64,000 bases of DNA. It comes from Lachnospiraceae bacterium UBA3643 (GTDB lineage: Bacteria; Bacillota; Clostridia; Lachnospirales; Lachnospiraceae). Shown here one piece after another: positions 36,207 through 45,747 of this stretch. Numbering within the stretch: the first letter of the stretch is position 1; the number at the start of each line of letters is the position of its first letter. The position numbers and the translations under genes were made by a program. A model generated the notes under the pieces. That model had not been told where the DNA came from and ran no database searches. It worked only from the letters and a program-made list of their open reading frames with translations. The stretch spans positions 1 to 64,000 of the forward strand of contig DFKO01000022.1 in the NCBI GenBank assembly GCA_002373855.1, in the 5' to 3' direction.

Positions 36207-36246
36207 AAAACCATATCCTGTTATGCAAGACGGGGTATGGTTTTTT
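36207..36246 (+). terminator. Rho-independent terminator after giant gene 3
   Basis: AAAACCATA (36207-36215) pairs with TATGGTTTT (36236-36244), with added C-G pairs inside, followed by a T-run to 36246. Confidence 0.85.
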
Positions 36247-36284
36247 ATTGCATACATTTACTTTAGGAAGAATCATGATACTTA

Positions 36285-36313
36285 TTGAATATATAACGTG
36301 AACGCGTTATAAT
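36285..36313 (+). promoter_or_regulatory. Sigma-A promoter with embedded operator for the HipB/HipA-like pair
   Basis: TTGAAT (36285-36290), a 17-base spacer and TATAAT (36308-36313). A perfect inverted repeat TATAACG-N6-CGTTATA (36292-36298 and 36305-36311) fills the spacer and overlaps the -10. This is the expected place for autorepression by the HTH protein encoded directly downstream. Confidence 0.75.
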
Positions 36314-36333
36314 TTAATTACGAGGTTGGAGTA

Positions 36334-36783
36334 ATGAATGAGTATTTTAAATCAAAAGTGAGAGAGTGTGGGAAAAGTCTGTATAGAATAAGTCATGAAA
36401 CCGGCATACCGTATACTGTTTTAAATGAGATATATAACGATAAGAAAAATATTAACAATATCACATCCGAAACAGTGTACAAGTTATGCCTTTACTTTGA
36501 TTGCGATATGAAATCGCTCCTTAATCCTTTTCCTCTTCTGAAAAACAGCAGAGGGATTTACAGAAAAGTATCTTATCAGTGGGTTGCCACGAATAATGGT
36601 GAAGAGATGGAATTACAGATATTGGCAGATAATGAGCCGGAGACAATAATTACTTTGAAGCAAGCTATACCTGATGCATACAAAGAGTACAATAGTCTGG
36701 TTGCTGAAGTAGCTATTGATGATTATTTAAAGAGGAAGAAGGACGAAGAGGTATTAAATGGGGCAATATTTTTTGATGCATAA
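36334..36783 (+). CDS. XRE-type DNA-binding protein with extra C-terminal domain (HipB-like)
   Basis: 149 aa. Residues 1-65 form an XRE-type helix-turn-helix (SLYRISHETGIPYTVLNEIY and TVYKLCLYFDCDMKSLL). The remaining 85 residues are a separate domain with YRKVSYQWVATNN and a LYK-poor, Asp/Lys-rich end (AIDDYLKRKKDEE). Canonical HipB has no such domain; in split HipBST systems a small HipS protein carries the first N-terminal HipA subdomain, so this may be a HipB-HipS-like fusion (speculative). It is expected to bind the inverted repeat in its own promoter and to neutralise the kinase encoded by the overlapping next gene. GAGG lies 8 bases before the ATG. Confidence 0.72.
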   Translation: MNEYFKSKVRECGKSLYRISHETGIPYTVLNEIYNDKKNINNITSETVYKLCLYFDCDMKSLLNPFPLLKNSRGIYRKVSYQWVATNNGEEMELQILADNEPETIITLKQAIPDAYKEYNSLVAEVAIDDYLKRKKDEEVLNGAIFFDA

Positions 36784-37924
36784 AAATGATATATGCGGTG
36801 CAATGGTTATTGATGATGATAGCAGTTATATCCGATCATATAAGGATTCTGGGAAAGGAAAATCTCCTTTTCTGGGAAATTGTGACGAGAGAAAAATAAT
36901 AAAATGGTGGGAGGGTCGAGCTGTACCGGCTTCGAGAAAAATGGTACAGGATATCCTGAAGCACAACGGTTATATCAATACGGAAAAGTATCTCGTGAAA
37001 AATCTGGCACTTTCGATGACGGACGCTTATTGGATAAGGCCTATCAGTATGAAACTGGTATATGAGGACATATCCTTTTCCAATCTCTCACCATACAATG
37101 ACGGTAAAGTTCCATATCATAACGAGACATCATATGATCCAAATGCTTCTCTTGGAGGTCAGATGGATAAATATTGGGATTTGAGTACGGAAAAGCCGTC
37201 ACTGGTAAAAGAAAGTTATAAATATTTTGGTCAGCAGGCAATAAATGAAGTCTTTGCCACAATGATTCATCAGAGACAACAGACAAAGATACCATTCGTA
37301 TCATATACAGCTGAAAAGACGGACGACAATGGAGTTATTTGTCGTTGTGAAGCATTTACGAGTGAAGATTTGGAATTTGTCCCGGCATATGAAGTAATAG
37401 AGAGTTCAAAAAATGAGAGTGAAAGCTCACCATACGATAATTATATTAGGATTTGTGCAAATGCCGGAATTAAAAAAGTTGTAATGCAGGAATTCATGGA
37501 TTATCAGACTATGACGGATTTTATTATAAGTAATACTGATGAACATCTCCTAAACTTTGGAATTCTGCGTAACCCGGATACATTTGAGTATATTGGACCG
37601 GCCCCTATTTTTGATTCTGGTAACAGTATGTTTTTCTCTGAAAAAGCAGAGGTATTATCACGTGTGTCATTATTGAAAAGGCAGATTACCGGATTCTATC
37701 AGACAGAAGAAAAAATGTTAAAAAATGTAAAAAACAAGGATATTGTAGATTTATCTTTGTTACCGTCTGAAAAAGAGTGCAAAGAATTATATAAAGCCTA
37801 TGGTATACCTAAAGAAAAAGCCGAGGCGATAGCAAAAAATTATATAACTAAAGTTAAAATGGCTCATGATTTTCAAAAAGGAATGAAAATCTCACTGTAT
37901 CATGAGAAAAACAAAAAATCGTAG
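36758..37924 (+). CDS. HipA-like serine/threonine kinase (probable toxin)
   Basis: 388 aa, starting 26 bases inside the upstream gene. Kinase residues of the HipA fold are visible: D261 in NTDEHLLNFG (catalytic base), N266 in the same motif, and D286 in PIFDSGNSM (metal site). The segment SLVKES could carry the ATP-binding Lys. HipA toxins phosphorylate aminoacyl-tRNA synthetases or other targets; HipA-fold kinases may also have other roles. The first 120 residues do not look like the usual HipA N-subdomain, consistent with a split arrangement. GAAGAGG precedes the ATG. Toxicity is inferred from family and pairing only. Confidence 0.75.
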   Translation: MGQYFLMHKNDICGAMVIDDDSSYIRSYKDSGKGKSPFLGNCDERKIIKWWEGRAVPASRKMVQDILKHNGYINTEKYLVKNLALSMTDAYWIRPISMKLVYEDISFSNLSPYNDGKVPYHNETSYDPNASLGGQMDKYWDLSTEKPSLVKESYKYFGQQAINEVFATMIHQRQQTKIPFVSYTAEKTDDNGVICRCEAFTSEDLEFVPAYEVIESSKNESESSPYDNYIRICANAGIKKVVMQEFMDYQTMTDFIISNTDEHLLNFGILRNPDTFEYIGPAPIFDSGNSMFFSEKAEVLSRVSLLKRQITGFYQTEEKMLKNVKNKDIVDLSLLPSEKECKELYKAYGIPKEKAEAIAKNYITKVKMAHDFQKGMKISLYHEKNKKS

Positions 37925-37975
37925 CAAAATGAATAAGAAGCCGGGCCATACCACTTTTTTGGTGCGGGTGTTTTC

Positions 37976-38011
37976 AGGGTTGACACAGAGATGTGTTAAC
38001 CCTTTATTTAT
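37976..38011 (+). terminator. Probable terminator after the HipA-like gene
   Basis: A 12-bp stem AGGGTTGACACA (37976-37987) with TGTGTTAACCCT (37992-38003), one wobble, 4-base loop, followed by TTATTTAT. It contains TTGACA, so a promoter role was also considered. Confidence 0.6.
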
Positions 38012-38110
38012 ATGTCGGAAAATAGTAAAATATAGGTAGCACGCTTTATTGATTTAAGCGATGACAGCATAGTGATTTTTAATGTATTTTCGTCGAATGG
38101 AGGCGGATTT

Positions 38111-41100
38111 ATGAACAGAACTAAAAGTAGAAAAGCGGGAAAAAGAATTTTTTCGATAATGCTGGCAGTTCTCCTGCTCTTTAATTATATTCCGGAGACA
38201 GTTTATGCCGGAACGGTTAATGATGGAGAGGACGTAAGCGTATCCGGAAATGTAGCGAATTATGACAGCGTATCCAGTGATGACGCAGACGAAACAGTGT
38301 CGGATAATACCTACGACGAATCGGGAGATGCTGCAGGCGATGAATCAGATAATATCCCGGATGAACCATCGTCAGTTTCAGATAATGATTCGGAGTATTC
38401 TGAAAACAATGACGCAGAAGATACTGTATCTGACAATAGTGTGTCGGATAATGATGTGGATGATTACAGTCAGGTCCCTGATTTTCCGACCGGAGGTAAT
38501 AATGAGATAGAGGATACCATAGATATTGAGAATGTAAATGTCAAACCGACAAATTATGTTCCAAATCTTAGGGGAAGCGTCCTTCCTGTTTCATATACTA
38601 CACCGAATCTTCCAGATCTTCGTAATCAGTATCCGTATGGAACCTGTTGGGCTCATTCTGCAATGGCACTCGCTGAAATTAGTTTAATAAAGCAGGAATT
38701 TGTGGATCCAAGTGTCGACTTATCTGAGTTACATTTAGCTTACTTTTCTTATAATACGGTAATTGATCCATTGGGTGGACTTGATGGTGATTCGAACGCA
38801 TGTTTAAACGATACCTTTATGGATAGAGGAGGAAATATCTCTCTTGCTGAAAATGTGTTGTTTTCATGGACTGGAGCTGCAAGTGAAGAAACAGCCCCTT
38901 ATTCAAATGCGTCATCAGCACTTGTGAATGGATTAAGCACCGGGATTGCATATACCGATTTAGCACATATGACGGCCTGCTATGAAACTACTATTTCAAC
39001 ATCTCAGGCTGATATAAATGCAGTAAAGCAAATGGTGTATGATTATGGTGCTGTAGGAATCAGTTATTATGCTGTAAATTCAATGTCTGCTGTTACATCC
39101 CAAAATATCTACAGTACAGCAAATAATTGCTATTACAACTCAGGAGCATCCGGACTTACAGCAAATCACGCTGTTACGATTGTTGGATGGGATGACAGTT
39201 TTGCAAAAGAAAATTTTGCTACTCAGCCGGCAGGAGATGGTGCATGGCTTATCAGAAATAGCTGGACAACAGGAACTGTCTATAGTTATTCAGGATATTT
39301 TTGGATGTCATATTATGAACCTTCTATTGATGATGATGCTGTATCTTATGTGTTTGAACTAGAAAATAACTATGACAATAATTATCAATACGATGGAGGT
39401 ATGCAGTCAAATTCTGTTCCGGGAACAAAGTTTGCAAATGTCTTCACAGCACATGCAGAAGGTGGAGATTTAGGAGAAACTATAGAAGCAATTGCTTTTT
39501 ATACACCGACATCAAATGTTACTTATACTGTAAATATATATGGCGATGTAACGGGGACTAATCCGGAGAGTGGTACTTTGATTGCTACACAGACCGGAAC
39601 TACTACTTACGCAGGATATTATACAGTTAAATTAAAAAAACCATGCACAGTTGAAAAAAACACTAAATTTTCTGTCGTAATCTCTCTGTCTAAAGAAGGT
39701 TATACAGCTGAAATGGGATATGAACAGCCTGTTTCAACAAGCGACTGGTATCAGGTAACGACTCATGCGGATGCCGGAGAGAGTTATATATATAATGGTT
39801 CGTGGAGAGATTTTACAAATTATTATTCTAATCTTACAAATTCTAATCTTAGAATAAAGGCTTTTACCAATAATGTTCAATCAGGTGAAATTGTTGCTCC
39901 TGAAAGCATTGAAATAGACGATGAAATATTATCTAACGGAATCACTCTTGGTGTAACACAAAGTTATACAGTTAGTGCAAAAGTTAATCCAAGTAATACA
40001 ACAAACAGGAAACTGATATGGACAAGTTCTGATACAAGTATAGCGACTGTGGCTAATGGAGTTGTCACCGGAGTTAGTTCAGGAACGGCAGTTATTACAG
40101 TAAAATGCGATGCTGATAATACGATATATAAAACATTTTCTGTAACGGTAGATGCTGACACACTGATTTCGATTTCTGTCAGCGCAGACTCGCAAAAATT
40201 CAAGAGATACAGTGAATATACATTTTCGGCTTCGGCAAATCCTTCAACAGCGTCGCTTGAAGGTTTGACGTGGTCGTCATCCAATACAAACGTAGCAACA
40301 ATAGATTCTACAGGAAAAGTGAAGACGGTAGGTGTTGGTAAAACAACAATTACTGCAACATGTGGTAATATTACCGGCTCCAAGGAGATAACGGTATATC
40401 CTGATGCCCCCAACTTTACTTATTATACGGACGATGATAATACAATCAAGCTTTATTGGGAAGCCGTAGATGGAGCGACAGGTTATGAGATTAATTATAA
40501 CCAAAAGGAAATTAGTATAGTTTCTGAAGAGGGAAAAACAAATTACGAATATGAGATTAACGATTATTCAGGGATTGAATATAGCGAAAATAATTGCGTT
40601 GCGATAACTGTTTATGCGTTGGTTCCCAGTGTTGACAGCACAGGAACGTATGGTTATGGATTAACCCAATATGTATATTATGGACCAACATATACAATTA
40701 TTTATGATGTCGGAAACGGAACGAATAATGCAAATAATCCCAGCACATACAAATATGGACGCCCGGGTATATCATTTCAAAATCCTATAGCTCCTAAAGG
40801 ATATACTTTTAAAAGATGGTATTACATAAAAAATAATACAACATATACAATTACAGGGATTAGTTCTACATATTATTTTGATAGTTCCACAAAGAGTTTA
40901 AAAGTGTATGCGGAGTATAAGCCGATTACTTATACAATAGCTTTTAACAATAATGGCGGCACGGGTACGATTAATTCCGTTTCATGTACTTATGATACTG
41001 CAAAGACTCTTCCAGCATGTACATTCACAAAGAACGGATATACATTTACAGGCTGGAATACCAAGGCTGACGGAACAGGCACATCGTATGCTCCCGGAGC

Positions 41101-44008
41101 CAGCGTAAGTAATCTTACATCGACCCAGGGGGCGACGGTAACACTTTATGCTCAGTGGTCAAAAGGTTCATACACGATTGTTTTCAATGCCAATAATGGA
41201 ACAGGAACCATGAACAATCAGGTATGTGCATTTGACGAAGAAATAACACTGTCGGCAAATACATATACGAGAACAGGATATACGTTTGCCGGATGGAATA
41301 CACAATCAAATGGCAATGGAACATCATATGCTGACAAGGCAAGTGTAAAGAACCTTGCTGCAAGTGGATCAATAACGTTATATGCACAGTGGACACCGAT
41401 TACGTATACAATTGCATTTGACGGAAATGGTGGAACAGGTACGATGAGTTCCGTTTCATGTACTTACGATAGTGCTAAAACTCTTCCGACATGTACATTT
41501 ACAAAGACAGGATATTCATTTTATGGTTGGAATACAAAAGCAGATGGAACAGGTATATCATATGCAGATAAGGCAAGTATAACTAATCTGACATCAACCC
41601 AGGGAGCAACGGTTACGCTTTATGCAAAATGGAAGGCCAATACATACACGGTAGCATTTAACAGTAATGGTGGAACCGGCACGATGTCATCAATGACAGG
41701 TTGTACCTATGACAATGCTTATTATTTAACTGATAATAAATTTAAGCTTACAGGTTATATGTTTGCAGGCTGGAATACGAAAGCCGATGGAACGGGTACA
41801 TCATACGCAGACTGTGCAACTGTGGCAAATCTGGCAACAAGCGGAACGGTTACATTGTATGCCCAATGGACACCGATTACATATACAATTGCATTTGACG
41901 GAAATGGTGGAACAGGTACATCAGCATCGATGACACAGTGTTCATATGATAATTCGATTGTTCTGACGGCTAACGGATTTACGAAGGAAGGATACACCTT
42001 TACAGGATGGAATACATCTTCTGACGGAAAAGGTGTGGCCTATGCTGACGGGGCATCAGTAAAGAATATGTCATCTGTACAGGGTGCGACGATCACCTTG
42101 TATGCACAGTGGAAGGCAAACAAATATACAGTTGTCTTTGATGCAAATAGCGGAACAGGAACAATGAATTCCCTTGAATGTACTTATGGTACATCATCAA
42201 TTCTTCCTCAGTGTTTGTTTACGAAACAAGGATATACTTTTGCCGGATGGAATACGGAGCCGGATGGTACAGGTATTAACTACGGAGATAAGGCTGATGT
42301 GCTGAATCTTGCCACAGAAGGTAATATCACACTTTATGCTATGTGGGAAGGCATGCCGGTGACAGTTACGCTCTGTGCTAATGGCGGACAGTTTGATGAC
42401 GGAAATACTGATAAACAGATAACAGTTTATTATAACGGAAAATATACATCTCTTGTAACTCCCGAGAGAGCCGGATTCACTTTCGGTGGATGGTATGTTT
42501 CATTGGCAGGTGGAAATGAGATTACAACGAATACTCCTGTGACAAGCTGCGCAAGTCATAAACTGTACGCAAAGTGGATTGCGAATGATGGCTGGCATGT
42601 AAGTGGAAGAAGCAGTTATTATACAAGCGGTGGTAATCGTGTATATGGTCAGTACGATTTTAGTGAATCTGAAAGCTATTACTTCAACCCTTCAACCGGT
42701 CTCCTTATGACCGGTCTGATCAAGACTGCTGAAGGAACATATTACGGTGACTCATCCCAGGGCGGAAAACTCATTAAGGGTGAGAAGGTAATCGGATCAA
42801 ATACGTATTTGTTTGCTGATGGTTACAGAATGGTGACAGGCTGGTATGATAATTGTTACTACGATGAGATAACCGGCGCCAGACAGACAGGATTTATTGA
42901 GATCGAAGGCAATACTTATTACCTGAACCCCGAAAAGGTAACCGGCTGGCAGGATATAGATGGTGACAGATACTATTTTGACACAAACGGTATCATGGTC
43001 ACAGGTCATCAGGCTGATATAAATGGTAAAGAGTATTACTTCACTGAAGACGGTCAGCTCATGACAGGCTGGATAGATACTGATGCCGGTGAGATATATG
43101 CTGTAGAAACGGATGATGTCCTGACGGGAGAAACTATCGGCGAGATTGTTAAAGACAGAGATCGTCTGATAGATGGAACGATGTATAAATTCAATGCTGA
43201 CGGTTCTGTTTATGCACCGGAAGAACCCGGAGTAACGGAAATAGGCGGTAAATATTATTTCTTTAATGCTGACGGAGTAGCAGTAAAGGGTTGGTATACA
43301 TTTGATGATGGAAAGACATATTACTTTGGAAGCGACGGAGCAGCTCTTTTAGGTAATCAGGTAATAAATCTGAAAGCATATCAGTTTGATGCTGATGGCG
43401 TCCTCACAAATGAATACAAGCCGGGATCATCGACATTCTTTAACGATGAAGATGGCGATAAATATTACATAAACAAATATGGCAAGGCCGTAACCGGCTG
43501 GATATATTCAGGCAACAGCAAGTATTATATGAACACTGAGACAGGTGCTGCTGTGAAGTATGCCTACAAGGTAGGACTCAAGGTTTACTACTTTGACGCA
43601 GAGTGCAGGCTGGTATCATCCGGTAATACTGTGCAGATCGGAAACACTACATATTCAATAAAGAATGACAGCAGCCTGAAGACCGGATGGGTCAGAACAG
43701 GTGGTATATGGCAGAGTATCCCTGAACCTGTAATGGGTATACCGGGAACAGTGACACAGCTTCCGCAGAGCACAGGATATATACCTGAACCAATGACATC
43801 AACCCAGGCACTTGCAGCTTGTCAGTCGGTATTCAACACAGAGAACTTTGAATCGGTATATGACGTCACATCAGATACAGCCGGTACAGACAGTGTGACA
43901 GATATTATTATGACAGTAGACTTTGAGCAGTTGCCTGTTTCTACAATGTTGGCGACACATGCAGATTACCATTGTTTATCGTCAAAAAACATGATGGCAA
44001 ATTATTAA
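38111..44008 (+). CDS. Giant secreted protein 4 (1965 aa): papain-like peptidase, lectin-like domain, Listeria-Bacteroides repeats, cell-wall-binding repeats
   Basis: A signal peptide (cleavage near A33) and acidic SDN linker precede a C1A papain-like domain (about 165-420) with C179 in YGTCWAHSAMA, H353 in ANHAVTIVGWDD and N383 in LIRNSWTTG. There follows a lectin-like beta domain (about 430-565), two Big_2 domains (about 595-761), an FN3-like segment (about 767-860), eight InlB-type Listeria-Bacteroides repeats (about 860-1488; six clear, first and last degenerate), then wall-binding repeats (about 1493-1864) and a unique tail. It is probably wall-attached and cleaves proteins or peptides outside the cell, perhaps processing the other giants (inference). 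The frame reaches GTG 38072, but GGAGG 7 bases before ATG 38111 and the signal peptide favour 38111. Confidence 0.9.
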   Translation: MNRTKSRKAGKRIFSIMLAVLLLFNYIPETVYAGTVNDGEDVSVSGNVANYDSVSSDDADETVSDNTYDESGDAAGDESDNIPDEPSSVSDNDSEYSENNDAEDTVSDNSVSDNDVDDYSQVPDFPTGGNNEIEDTIDIENVNVKPTNYVPNLRGSVLPVSYTTPNLPDLRNQYPYGTCWAHSAMALAEISLIKQEFVDPSVDLSELHLAYFSYNTVIDPLGGLDGDSNACLNDTFMDRGGNISLAENVLFSWTGAASEETAPYSNASSALVNGLSTGIAYTDLAHMTACYETTISTSQADINAVKQMVYDYGAVGISYYAVNSMSAVTSQNIYSTANNCYYNSGASGLTANHAVTIVGWDDSFAKENFATQPAGDGAWLIRNSWTTGTVYSYSGYFWMSYYEPSIDDDAVSYVFELENNYDNNYQYDGGMQSNSVPGTKFANVFTAHAEGGDLGETIEAIAFYTPTSNVTYTVNIYGDVTGTNPESGTLIATQTGTTTYAGYYTVKLKKPCTVEKNTKFSVVISLSKEGYTAEMGYEQPVSTSDWYQVTTHADAGESYIYNGSWRDFTNYYSNLTNSNLRIKAFTNNVQSGEIVAPESIEIDDEILSNGITLGVTQSYTVSAKVNPSNTTNRKLIWTSSDTSIATVANGVVTGVSSGTAVITVKCDADNTIYKTFSVTVDADTLISISVSADSQKFKRYSEYTFSASANPSTASLEGLTWSSSNTNVATIDSTGKVKTVGVGKTTITATCGNITGSKEITVYPDAPNFTYYTDDDNTIKLYWEAVDGATGYEINYNQKEISIVSEEGKTNYEYEINDYSGIEYSENNCVAITVYALVPSVDSTGTYGYGLTQYVYYGPTYTIIYDVGNGTNNANNPSTYKYGRPGISFQNPIAPKGYTFKRWYYIKNNTTYTITGISSTYYFDSSTKSLKVYAEYKPITYTIAFNNNGGTGTINSVSCTYDTAKTLPACTFTKNGYTFTGWNTKADGTGTSYAPGASVSNLTSTQGATVTLYAQWSKGSYTIVFNANNGTGTMNNQVCAFDEEITLSANTYTRTGYTFAGWNTQSNGNGTSYADKASVKNLAASGSITLYAQWTPITYTIAFDGNGGTGTMSSVSCTYDSAKTLPTCTFTKTGYSFYGWNTKADGTGISYADKASITNLTSTQGATVTLYAKWKANTYTVAFNSNGGTGTMSSMTGCTYDNAYYLTDNKFKLTGYMFAGWNTKADGTGTSYADCATVANLATSGTVTLYAQWTPITYTIAFDGNGGTGTSASMTQCSYDNSIVLTANGFTKEGYTFTGWNTSSDGKGVAYADGASVKNMSSVQGATITLYAQWKANKYTVVFDANSGTGTMNSLECTYGTSSILPQCLFTKQGYTFAGWNTEPDGTGINYGDKADVLNLATEGNITLYAMWEGMPVTVTLCANGGQFDDGNTDKQITVYYNGKYTSLVTPERAGFTFGGWYVSLAGGNEITTNTPVTSCASHKLYAKWIANDGWHVSGRSSYYTSGGNRVYGQYDFSESESYYFNPSTGLLMTGLIKTAEGTYYGDSSQGGKLIKGEKVIGSNTYLFADGYRMVTGWYDNCYYDEITGARQTGFIEIEGNTYYLNPEKVTGWQDIDGDRYYFDTNGIMVTGHQADINGKEYYFTEDGQLMTGWIDTDAGEIYAVETDDVLTGETIGEIVKDRDRLIDGTMYKFNADGSVYAPEEPGVTEIGGKYYFFNADGVAVKGWYTFDDGKTYYFGSDGAALLGNQVINLKAYQFDADGVLTNEYKPGSSTFFNDEDGDKYYINKYGKAVTGWIYSGNSKYYMNTETGAAVKYAYKVGLKVYYFDAECRLVSSGNTVQIGNTTYSIKNDSSLKTGWVRTGGIWQSIPEPVMGIPGTVTQLPQSTGYIPEPMTSTQALAACQSVFNTENFESVYDVTSDTAGTDSVTDIIMTVDFEQLPVSTMLATHADYHCLSSKNMMANY
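40690..42576 (+). repeat. Tandem Listeria-Bacteroides (InlB B-type) repeats in giant gene 4
   Basis: Units of 234-240 bases start near 40690 (degenerate), 40927, 41170, 41404, 41644, 41881, 42124 and 42358 (degenerate). The pattern is YTIAF.GNGGTGT, GYTF.GWNT.ADGTG.SYAD and TLYAQW. Bases 41391-41442 and 41868-41919 are identical at 51 of 52 positions, indicating recent duplication or conversion. Confidence 0.85.
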
Positions 44009-44024
44009 TCAAGGAGATAAAGAT

Positions 44025-44801
44025 ATGCAGGGTAGAATTCATTCACTTGAGAGTTTTGGTACGGTGGACGGACCGGGAGTCAGATATGTAGTATTTGTAC
44101 AGGGATGTCCAATGAGGTGTGCATACTGTCACAATCCCGATACATGGGAGATGAATGCGGGCACACTTATGGAGCCTTCATATATCATAGAACAGTATGA
44201 GAGAAACAAAGGCTTTTACACAGATGGTGGTATCACTGTTACAGGCGGCGAGCCACTTATGCAGATTGATTTCCTCATCGAGCTCTTTACTCTTGCGAAA
44301 GAAAAAGGCATCCATACGTGTATTGATACGTCAGGTATAGCATTTAATCCTAATAACGAGGAGTATGTAAAAAAGGTAGACAAGCTCCTGCCACTCACAA
44401 ACCTCATTATGCTCGATATCAAGCATATCGACCCGGAGAAGCATAAAGAACTGACACAGCAGCCCAACGACGGAATACTTGCTTTTGCAAAATATATAGA
44501 TGAAAAAGGCGTGGATATCTGGATCAGACATGTGGTGGTACCCGGTATCACAGACGATGATGTATATCTTGAAAAACTCGGATACTTCATCGGCGGTCTT
44601 AAGAATCTGAAGGCTCTCGATGTATTGCCGTACCATACAATGGGCAAGCCCAAGTATGAGAAGCTTGGCATAGAATACAAGCTAAAGGATGTGCCTGCCA
44701 TGGACCAGAAGACCGTCATTGAGAAAAAGAAAGTGATCCTCAAGGGTATCAAAAAGAGAAGGAACGAGGACGGAACAGATCACTTTAATGAGGAAGGATA
44801 A
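44025..44801 (+). CDS. pflA: Pyruvate formate-lyase activating enzyme (radical SAM)
   Basis: 258 aa. The radical-SAM cluster is C28-x3-C32-x2-C35 (QGCPMRCAYCHNP), preceded by HSLESFGTVDGPG, the family's N-terminal signature; TGGEPLMQ is the SAM-binding GGE motif. It installs the glycyl radical on pyruvate formate-lyase, which makes acetyl-CoA and formate in anaerobes. No pyruvate formate-lyase gene is present. The gene begins 16 bases after giant gene 4 with AAGGAG in the gap and no terminator, so it may be read through from that gene. It is followed after 6 bases by aroE. Confidence 0.92.
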   Translation: MQGRIHSLESFGTVDGPGVRYVVFVQGCPMRCAYCHNPDTWEMNAGTLMEPSYIIEQYERNKGFYTDGGITVTGGEPLMQIDFLIELFTLAKEKGIHTCIDTSGIAFNPNNEEYVKKVDKLLPLTNLIMLDIKHIDPEKHKELTQQPNDGILAFAKYIDEKGVDIWIRHVVVPGITDDDVYLEKLGYFIGGLKNLKALDVLPYHTMGKPKYEKLGIEYKLKDVPAMDQKTVIEKKKVILKGIKKRRNEDGTDHFNEEG

Positions 44802-44807
44802 TCAACA

Positions 44808-45698
44808 ATGGAAGACATCAGCAAGATAAATGAGAGAGTAACCGGAAAGACAAGACTGCTGGCATTGATCGGATCGCCTGTCGGTCATTCCGGATCACCG
44901 TCTATGTATAATTACAGCTTTGCAAGGCTTGGACTTGATTACATCTACACGGCATTTGATGTGAAGGAGGACGGCGTAAAGCAGTATATCGATGCCATGA
45001 GACTCCTCAATATGAAGGGCGGTAATGTCACCATGCCCGACAAGATTGAAGCTGCAAAATATATGGATGAGCTTTCTCCCGCAGCAAAGATAATAGGTGC
45101 CATAAATACTATTGTCAATGATGACGGTAAGCTGACGGGTCATATCACAGACGGAGAGGGATTTGTAAACAACTTAAAGGATCACGGCGTCGATATTAAG
45201 GGTAAAAAGATAACGGTGGCAGGCGGAGGCGGCGCAGCTACGGCAATACAGGTTCAGTGTGCCCTTGACGGTGTCAGGGAGATTTCTGTCTTTAACAAAA
45301 AGGACAGCTTCTTTGAGCGTACGCTGGCCATGGCAGATAAGATTAAAGACGCTGTGCCCGGCATAACAGTAAATGTATATGATATCGACGATACAGCAAA
45401 GATGACAGAGGAAATAAAGTCAAGTGACATATTTGTAAATGCCACAATAGTCGGTATGAATCCAAATCTCGCCGACCAGAGCGTGGTAAAGGATCTGTCT
45501 GCATTCAGGGAAGGCCTCGTGGTATGTGATGCGGTATACAATCCCGAAGAGACAAAACTTCTTAAAGAAGCAAAGGCAGCAGGCTGCACTACTATCGGCG
45601 GCAAGGGTATGCTCCTGTGGCAGGGTGTATCGGCATTTAAGCTCTTTACGGGAGAGGATATGCCGGTGGATGAGGTAAAAGCGAAATTTTACTCATAA
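44808..45698 (+). CDS. aroE: Shikimate dehydrogenase
   Basis: 296 aa. The N-terminal substrate-binding domain shows the SPVGHSGSPSMYN motif with the shikimate-binding serines, then GGNVTMPDK with the catalytic Lys region. The Rossmann part has the glycine-rich VAGGGGAATA and later NATIVGMNP. It reduces 3-dehydroshikimate to shikimate with NADPH in aromatic amino acid synthesis; some paralogues act on quinate. Six bases separate it from pflA, and aroK follows, so the three are probably co-transcribed. GAGGAAGG lies upstream of the ATG. Confidence 0.93.
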   Translation: MEDISKINERVTGKTRLLALIGSPVGHSGSPSMYNYSFARLGLDYIYTAFDVKEDGVKQYIDAMRLLNMKGGNVTMPDKIEAAKYMDELSPAAKIIGAINTIVNDDGKLTGHITDGEGFVNNLKDHGVDIKGKKITVAGGGGAATAIQVQCALDGVREISVFNKKDSFFERTLAMADKIKDAVPGITVNVYDIDDTAKMTEEIKSSDIFVNATIVGMNPNLADQSVVKDLSAFREGLVVCDAVYNPEETKLLKEAKAAGCTTIGGKGMLLWQGVSAFKLFTGEDMPVDEVKAKFYS

Positions 45699-45747
45699 TG
45701 CACGCTGTAAAAATTTGATATGTAATCTGAAGAAGGATTTTGAATAA

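Noticed and set aside
37980-38008. TTGACA-N17-TTTATT as a promoter for giant gene 4
   Set aside because: The TTGACA is inside a 12-bp hairpin followed by a T-rich tract, which fits a terminator better, and the -10 is poor. A dual role is not excluded.
44216-44752. A 178-codon minus-strand frame
   Set aside because: It is fully opposite pflA, whose radical-SAM motifs are clear.
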